A stretch of DNA of 10,041 nt from Rhodobacterales bacterium (lineage in GTDB: Bacteria > Pseudomonadota > Alphaproteobacteria > Rhodobacterales > Rhodobacteraceae): the NCBI GenBank assembly GCA_025357355.1, contig JANXPK010000105.1:1-10041 (forward strand), written 5' to 3'. Shown one piece after another: positions 6,688-10,041 of this stretch. The notes beneath the pieces are model-generated. The model searched no databases, had not been told where the DNA came from, and saw nothing but the letters and a program-made list of their open reading frames with translations. The translations under genes were made by a program, and so were the position numbers. Every line of letters starts with the position of its first letter. Within the stretch, counting starts at the first letter, position 1.

Positions 6688-8745
6688 CTACCTCTCCGTC
6701 AGCTTTAGCTCGATCCGCCGGTTCTGCGCCCGCGCCTCGGGCGTGTCACCCAAAGCCACCGGCTGATATTCCCCGAACCCCGCCGCAGCCAGCCGTTCCG
6801 GCGGAAAGCCAAGATCGTTCTGCATGTATTTCACGACTGACAAAGCGCGCGCCTGTGACAGCTCCCAGTTGTCGGCAAACTGACCGTTGCCCGAAATCGG
6901 CACATTGTCGGTATGCCCGTCCACCCGGATGATCCAGTTGATCGATGGCGGGATCTGGTCGACCACCGTCTTTAGCGTATCCACCACCGATTTGATCTGG
7001 TCTTGCCCTTCCTGCGCCAGATCGGCAGAGCCGGGCTTGAACAGCACCTCGCTGTCGAACACAAAGCGGTCCCCAACCACCCGCACCCCCTTTTGCCCCG
7101 CCAGCAACTGGCTCATCTCGCCAAAGAATTCCGAGCGATATTTTGATAGATCCTGATTTTCCAACGCCAGCCGCTTGCGTTCCGCCTCCTCAAGATCGGC
7201 GCGCTTCTTTTGCTCCGCCGCAACCTGCGCCAAGGCCGAATTCAGCTGGCTACCCAATGCGTCGATCTGCACTTTCGAGGCGCTGTCCTTGGCCGCCGAG
7301 GCATCCAGCAGCGATTGCAGGCTGCCAAGCTGGGCGCGCAACGCCGTCATCTGTTCGTTGAGCAGCGCCATGTCGCGGGCGGCCTTCAAGACTTCCTGGT
7401 CTTTCTCGCTGAGAATGCGCTGCGCCTCTGCCAAAAGCGCCTGCTTCTTGCTGCCGTCACTGGTGGCTGCATCCGCCGCGGCCTGCGCCGCCGTCAGCAT
7501 GGCCTGCTTGTCGGCGCTGTCTGCCTTGGCTGCATCCGCCGCCGCCTGCGCCGCAGCCAAAAGGGTCAGCGTGTCCTCCGCTTTCCTGCGCTGTTCTTCC
7601 AACGCCAGCGTCATCGCGGTCAGTTCTGCGTTTGAATTCTTCAGCTTTTCCCGCAACGCTTCGGCGGCAGCCAAATCCTCCAGCCGGGTCTTTTCAGCGT
7701 CGGTCAACTCCGTCTGCGCCCCGGCCAGCCGTTGGCGCAAAGCCTCGGCAGCGGCGGCTTCGGCGAGCCGCGCTTTTTCGGCGTCCGACAGTTTGGTTTC
7801 CGTGCCCGCCAGCCGCGCTGAAAGTTCATCGGCGGTGGCCTGCAAATTGGTCTTCGCGGTATTGGCCTGGGTCAAACTGGCCTGTGCTGCGGCCAGATCG
7901 GCCTCGGTCTGGGTTAGCCCGGACTGAATGGCGGTAATTTGGCCCGCAAGCACCGTCTTGTCCGAATTGGCCTGGGCAAGCCCGGCCTCCGTCTTTGCAA
8001 GATCGGCCTGGCTCTGGGCAAGCCCCGCCTGCAACGTGCCGACCTGCCCCGTCAACGCGGTCTTGTCGGCCTGTGCTGCCTCCAGGCTCGCGAGAGCCGC
8101 GGCCAGCGACACCTCGCCCGCTGCTGCGCTTTTCTTCAAGCCGGCGACCATCGCTTCCAGCGCGTCGCGGCGGGCTGCGGCCAGCCTTGCCGCTTCTTGA
8201 TCGGCGTTGATCTCGTCGCGCGCCTTGGCGATGGCAAGGTCGAGCGCATCCTTCTCGGTGATCAGCTTGGAGTGCGCCGCCTGCAGGTCGCTCAGGCTTG
8301 CCGTCAGGGCCGCGATCTGGCCCTTTTGGGCGTCGCGTTCGGCCAGTAGGCTGGCAACCTGCGCCTCGAAACTGACGATCTTGCCCTGCGCGGCGGAAAG
8401 CTCGCCCTGCTTGGCGGTGAGGTCGGCGTTCAGACTGGCGATCAGCGTGGCCTGTTGGTCGCTCTGGGCCTGGGCACTCGCAAGGCTCGAGCGCAGCGTT
8501 CCAACCTGCGCGGTCAGGTCGGCTGATTTGGAGCGTTCCAGCCCCAACGCATCGGCCAATTGCGAAACCTGGGCATTCAGCGAGGCAAGTTGGGTATCCT
8601 GGGTTGTGATGGTGTCGCGTAGCATCGTCTGCATGACGGTGAAGATGGTCAGCACGAACATCAGCACCATCAGAAGCGTCGTCACCGCATCGACAAAGCC
8701 GGCCCAGATATTGCCGCCGTCGCGACGATGTCGGCTCAGGCCCAT
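6688..8745 (-). CDS. MotB/TolR-like protein with long coiled coil and OmpA peptidoglycan-binding domain
   Basis: A 685-residue inner-membrane protein, probably the wall-gripping half of an ion-driven motor. A short basic N-terminus leads into one transmembrane helix (about 14-38) carrying a single acid, D19 in GFVDAVTTLLMVLMF, in the place of the proton-carrying Asp of MotB, TolR and ExbD. Residues about 45-545 are Ala/Gln/Lys/Glu-rich predicted coiled coil with internal duplications. Residues 554-685 are an OmpA-type domain with DGHTD (609-613), NWELSQAR (626-633) and NRRIEL (675-680), which bind peptidoglycan in the family. I chose the ATG at 8745 because it puts the helix near the N-terminus, follows the previous stop by one base (TGATATG), and has GAGG five bases upstream; a frame start at 8781 lies inside the upstream gene. 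MotB itself is much shorter, so this is a relative, not flagellar MotB. Confidence 0.88.
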   Translation of the reverse strand: MGLSRHRRDGGNIWAGFVDAVTTLLMVLMFVLTIFTVMQTMLRDTITTQDTQLASLNAQVSQLADALGLERSKSADLTAQVGTLRSSLASAQAQSDQQATLIASLNADLTAKQGELSAAQGKIVSFEAQVASLLAERDAQKGQIAALTASLSDLQAAHSKLITEKDALDLAIAKARDEINADQEAARLAAARRDALEAMVAGLKKSAAAGEVSLAAALASLEAAQADKTALTGQVGTLQAGLAQSQADLAKTEAGLAQANSDKTVLAGQITAIQSGLTQTEADLAAAQASLTQANTAKTNLQATADELSARLAGTETKLSDAEKARLAEAAAAEALRQRLAGAQTELTDAEKTRLEDLAAAEALREKLKNSNAELTAMTLALEEQRRKAEDTLTLLAAAQAAADAAKADSADKQAMLTAAQAAADAATSDGSKKQALLAEAQRILSEKDQEVLKAARDMALLNEQMTALRAQLGSLQSLLDASAAKDSASKVQIDALGSQLNSALAQVAAEQKKRADLEEAERKRLALENQDLSKYRSEFFGEMSQLLAGQKGVRVVGDRFVFDSEVLFKPGSADLAQEGQDQIKSVVDTLKTVVDQIPPSINWIIRVDGHTDNVPISGNGQFADNWELSQARALSVVKYMQNDLGFPPERLAAAGFGEYQPVALGDTPEARAQNRRIELKLTER
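7435..7560 (-). repeat. Tandem 21-residue duplication in the coiled coil
   Basis: Residues 396-416 and 417-437 of the OmpA-type protein are adjacent copies of a 63-base unit, both with the core AAQAAADAA and the ending DKQAM/KKQAL; 14 of 21 residues are identical. A third copy appears to begin (LAEAQ, 438-442). Twenty-one residues is three heptads. Confidence 0.75.
7648..7815 (-). repeat. Tandem 28-residue duplication in the coiled coil
   Basis: Residues 311-338 and 339-366 of the OmpA-type protein are adjacent copies of an 84-base unit (RLAG...DAEK.RL...AAAEALR); 19 of 28 residues are identical. Twenty-eight residues is four heptads. Confidence 0.75.
7858..8067 (-). repeat. Tandem 35-residue duplication in the coiled coil
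   Basis: Residues 227-261 and 262-296 of the OmpA-type protein are adjacent copies of a 105-base unit, each beginning DKT.L.GQ and ending L.QAN; 19 of 35 residues are identical. Thirty-five residues is five heptads. Confidence 0.75.
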
Positions 8746-8746
8746 A

Positions 8747-9913
8747 TCAACCTCGGCCGACCGCGCCGCGCGACATGGCACGGATCGCAGTCGTCAGCGC
8801 CGTCAGGTCGGCGCGCAGGTCGGCAATGCTTTCCTGCCGCCCGGCCGAAATCTCTTCCAATATCCGCAGCAACTGCACATCAATCGAGCGCAGCCGCATC
8901 CGGCTTTCCGCATCGGTATAGGCTGAGCCTTCGGCCCCGGTCAGCGCCTTGATCAGCCGCTCTTGCCCGTCGGCGATCCGGTTCAGTGCCTCGGTCTGCC
9001 CTGCACCGCTATCCAGCCCCTTGGCCAGCTTGCGCATCGCCTGCGCCAGTTCGCCCAGCTTGTCGTCGCTGCCTTCGCGGCCCGCTTCGGCCTGAGCATA
9101 AAGGGTTTGCAGCACTTCGATCTGGCCGGTCACATTGTCGAGGATCTGGATCATCAGCGACTGGTCCGCCCCTTCGCTGTCGCCTGATGCCAGGCCAAGC
9201 CGTGTGATCGACGAGACCCATTCCTCCAGTTCGCGGTAAAACCGGTTCTGGCCGTGGCTGGCGAACAGTTCCAGCATACCCACCACCAAAGACCCCGCAA
9301 GCCCCATCAGCGACGACGAAAACGCCGTGCTCATGCCCCCCAGTTGTTCCTGCAAGCCACCCATCAGCTTGGTGAAAATCTCCACCCCTGTCTCACCCGC
9401 CTTGGGGGCCAGCGATTTGATCGTCTCCACAATCGCGGGAATCGTGGTGGCAAGGCCGTAGAACGTGCCCAGAAGGCCGAGGAAAATCAACAGGTTGGTC
9501 AGATATCGCGTGATATCGCGCGCTTCGTCAATCCGCGTCGCCACGGAATCCAGAATGGAATGCGCGTTGGAGGAGGTGATCTGTTTGCTTTCCCGCGTCC
9601 GCAGCAAAGCGGCAAGCGGGGCCAAAAGCCGCGGCGCGCGGGCGTTTTCAGTACCGGACACGTCATTGGCGAAATTCTCGATCCAGCGCACCGCCCGGAT
9701 CAGGATCAGCACCTGCCAAAAGCAGGTCAGGATGCCCAAGGAAAATACGCCGATGATAAACGCATTAAGCCACGGATTTGTTTGTAGAATCCGCAGCACT
9801 TCGGTTCTGATCAGCCACGCGCCAGCGCCCACCAGCCCGCAAGCCACCAGCATGGTGACAATCTGCCGGATCGGCTGTGTGAAGGAAATCTGCGCGGAAT
9901 CCTGCTGTGTCAT
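8747..9913 (-). CDS. MotA/TolQ/ExbB-family proton channel protein
   Basis: A 388-residue inner-membrane protein, the likely channel partner of the OmpA-type protein encoded one base downstream. Hydrophobic segments lie at about 17-36, 49-73, 137-160 and 196-218. The family core is LLIFLGLLGTFYGL (141-154) and MSTAFSSSLMGLAGSLVVG (194-212). T150 and S201 sit where TolQ and ExbB carry channel-lining threonines. A loop of about 60 residues separates helices 2 and 3, and the cytoplasmic tail (about 220-388) is helical and charged. The ATG at 9913 has no strong ribosome site, but it gives a sensible start before the first helix. A promoter candidate lies 37-64 bases upstream. I cannot tell from sequence alone whether it belongs with TolQ, MotA or a third class; the partner's OmpA domain favours a MotA-like, wall-anchored machine. 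Confidence 0.87.
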   Translation of the reverse strand: MTQQDSAQISFTQPIRQIVTMLVACGLVGAGAWLIRTEVLRILQTNPWLNAFIIGVFSLGILTCFWQVLILIRAVRWIENFANDVSGTENARAPRLLAPLAALLRTRESKQITSSNAHSILDSVATRIDEARDITRYLTNLLIFLGLLGTFYGLATTIPAIVETIKSLAPKAGETGVEIFTKLMGGLQEQLGGMSTAFSSSLMGLAGSLVVGMLELFASHGQNRFYRELEEWVSSITRLGLASGDSEGADQSLMIQILDNVTGQIEVLQTLYAQAEAGREGSDDKLGELAQAMRKLAKGLDSGAGQTEALNRIADGQERLIKALTGAEGSAYTDAESRMRLRSIDVQLLRILEEISAGRQESIADLRADLTALTTAIRAMSRGAVGRG

Positions 9914-9949
9914 GCCCGTTTTTCGGCCCGGTTTGGCTGCTTTGCGTAA

Positions 9950-9977
9950 ACAATAGCAGGCAATCGCGGTCTGCCAA
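9950..9977 (-). promoter_or_regulatory. Candidate promoter for the channel/OmpA gene pair
   Basis: On the minus strand, TTGGCA (9977-9972; five of six to consensus) is followed after 16 bases by TATTGT (9955-9950; four of six). Transcription would start near 9943, about 30 bases before the ATG at 9913. It lies in the 75-base gap after the preceding gene and is the best housekeeping-type promoter by eye in this window. Confidence 0.45.
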
Positions 9978-9988
9978 GCAAAAGCGGC

Positions 9989-10041
9989 TTAACGGCTGAT
10001 TTCGCGCACCATTGTGACAAGGCGGTCAAGGTCGGCATCGG
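9989..10041 (-). CDS. C-terminal end of an unidentified gene
   Basis: An open frame enters from the right edge and ends at TAA (9991-9989). The last 16 residues read DADLDRLVTMVREISR, an amphipathic helix like those that end many cytoplasmic enzymes. Its direction and spacing to the channel gene (75 bases) fit a neighbouring upstream gene. Too little is present to name it, and a chance open frame cannot be excluded. Confidence 0.5.
   Translation of the reverse strand, partial: DADLDRLVTMVREISR

Noticed and set aside
7175..8926. Long Ala/Ser-rich open frames on the plus strand opposite the OmpA-type gene
   Set aside because: Low-complexity translations produced by the antisense of the Ala/Gln-rich coiled coil; no recognisable protein features.
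6688..9913. A Zorya anti-phage system
   Set aside because: The channel plus OmpA-type pair recalls ZorA/ZorB, but the long tail is on the wrong partner and no ZorC, ZorD or ZorE-like gene lies downstream, where a convergent M23 gene sits instead.
1..10041. tRNA, rRNA, CRISPR, insertion sequences, prophage or integration sites
   Set aside because: I looked on both strands and found no cloverleaf, spaced direct repeats, transposase or integrase. The gene content is ordinary chromosomal.

Overview
This window is chromosomal DNA from a high-GC alphaproteobacterium, most likely a member of the Rhodobacteraceae (Rhodobacter/Roseobacter group). The reasons are an atpH-atpA order that begins an F1-only ATP synthase operon, closely packed genes with GTG starts and stop/start overlaps, a strong G/C preference at third codon positions, and the sequences of the recognisable proteins. 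I see no mobile element, prophage, CRISPR array, tRNA or rRNA. Assignment to family is inference; no search was run.

Layout. 1-1158 (minus): start of the F1 ATP synthase operon, with atpH complete and atpA cut by the window edge; a candidate promoter lies in the 274-base gap upstream. 1433-2200 (minus): a SAM-methyltransferase-fold protein with a degenerate cofactor site. 2201-2409: a divergent intergenic region carrying three perfect inverted repeats. 2410-3177 (plus): gloB, glyoxalase II, with a complete metal site and the expected glutathione-binding tail. 3178-3347: clpA promoter region and a strong leader hairpin. 3348-6610 (plus): clpA followed, with a 4-base GTGA overlap, by a secreted M23 (LytM-type) metallopeptidase. 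6611-6687: convergent gap. 6688-9913 (minus): a two-gene unit encoding a MotA/TolQ/ExbB-like channel protein and a 685-residue partner made of a MotB/TolR-like transmembrane helix, about 500 residues of coiled coil and an OmpA-type peptidoglycan-binding domain. 9989-10041 (minus): the last 16 codons of an unidentified gene.

How the genes work together. The atp genes make the catalytic head and stalk of ATP synthase. gloB detoxifies the glutathione thioester formed from methylglyoxal. ClpA unfolds proteins for ClpP; its adaptor gene clpS, its immediate neighbour in many proteobacteria, is not next to it here. The M23 peptidase is exported and should cut peptidoglycan cross-links. The channel/OmpA pair looks like a proton-driven inner-membrane motor that grips the cell wall, so the centre and right of the window hold two envelope functions, convergently transcribed.

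The observations most worth a second look are: (1) the motor-like pair with a coiled coil far too long to span a normal periplasm as one straight rod, and with internal duplications of 35, 28 and 21 residues, all whole numbers of heptads; (2) a textbook intrinsic-terminator shape with a run of seven T inside the M23 peptidase gene, exactly where the catalytic domain ends and the C-terminal domain begins; (3) a perfect 11-base inverted repeat between the methyltransferase gene and gloB; (4) a strong hairpin in the clpA leader; and (5) the methyltransferase-fold protein that seems to lack normal SAM-binding residues.
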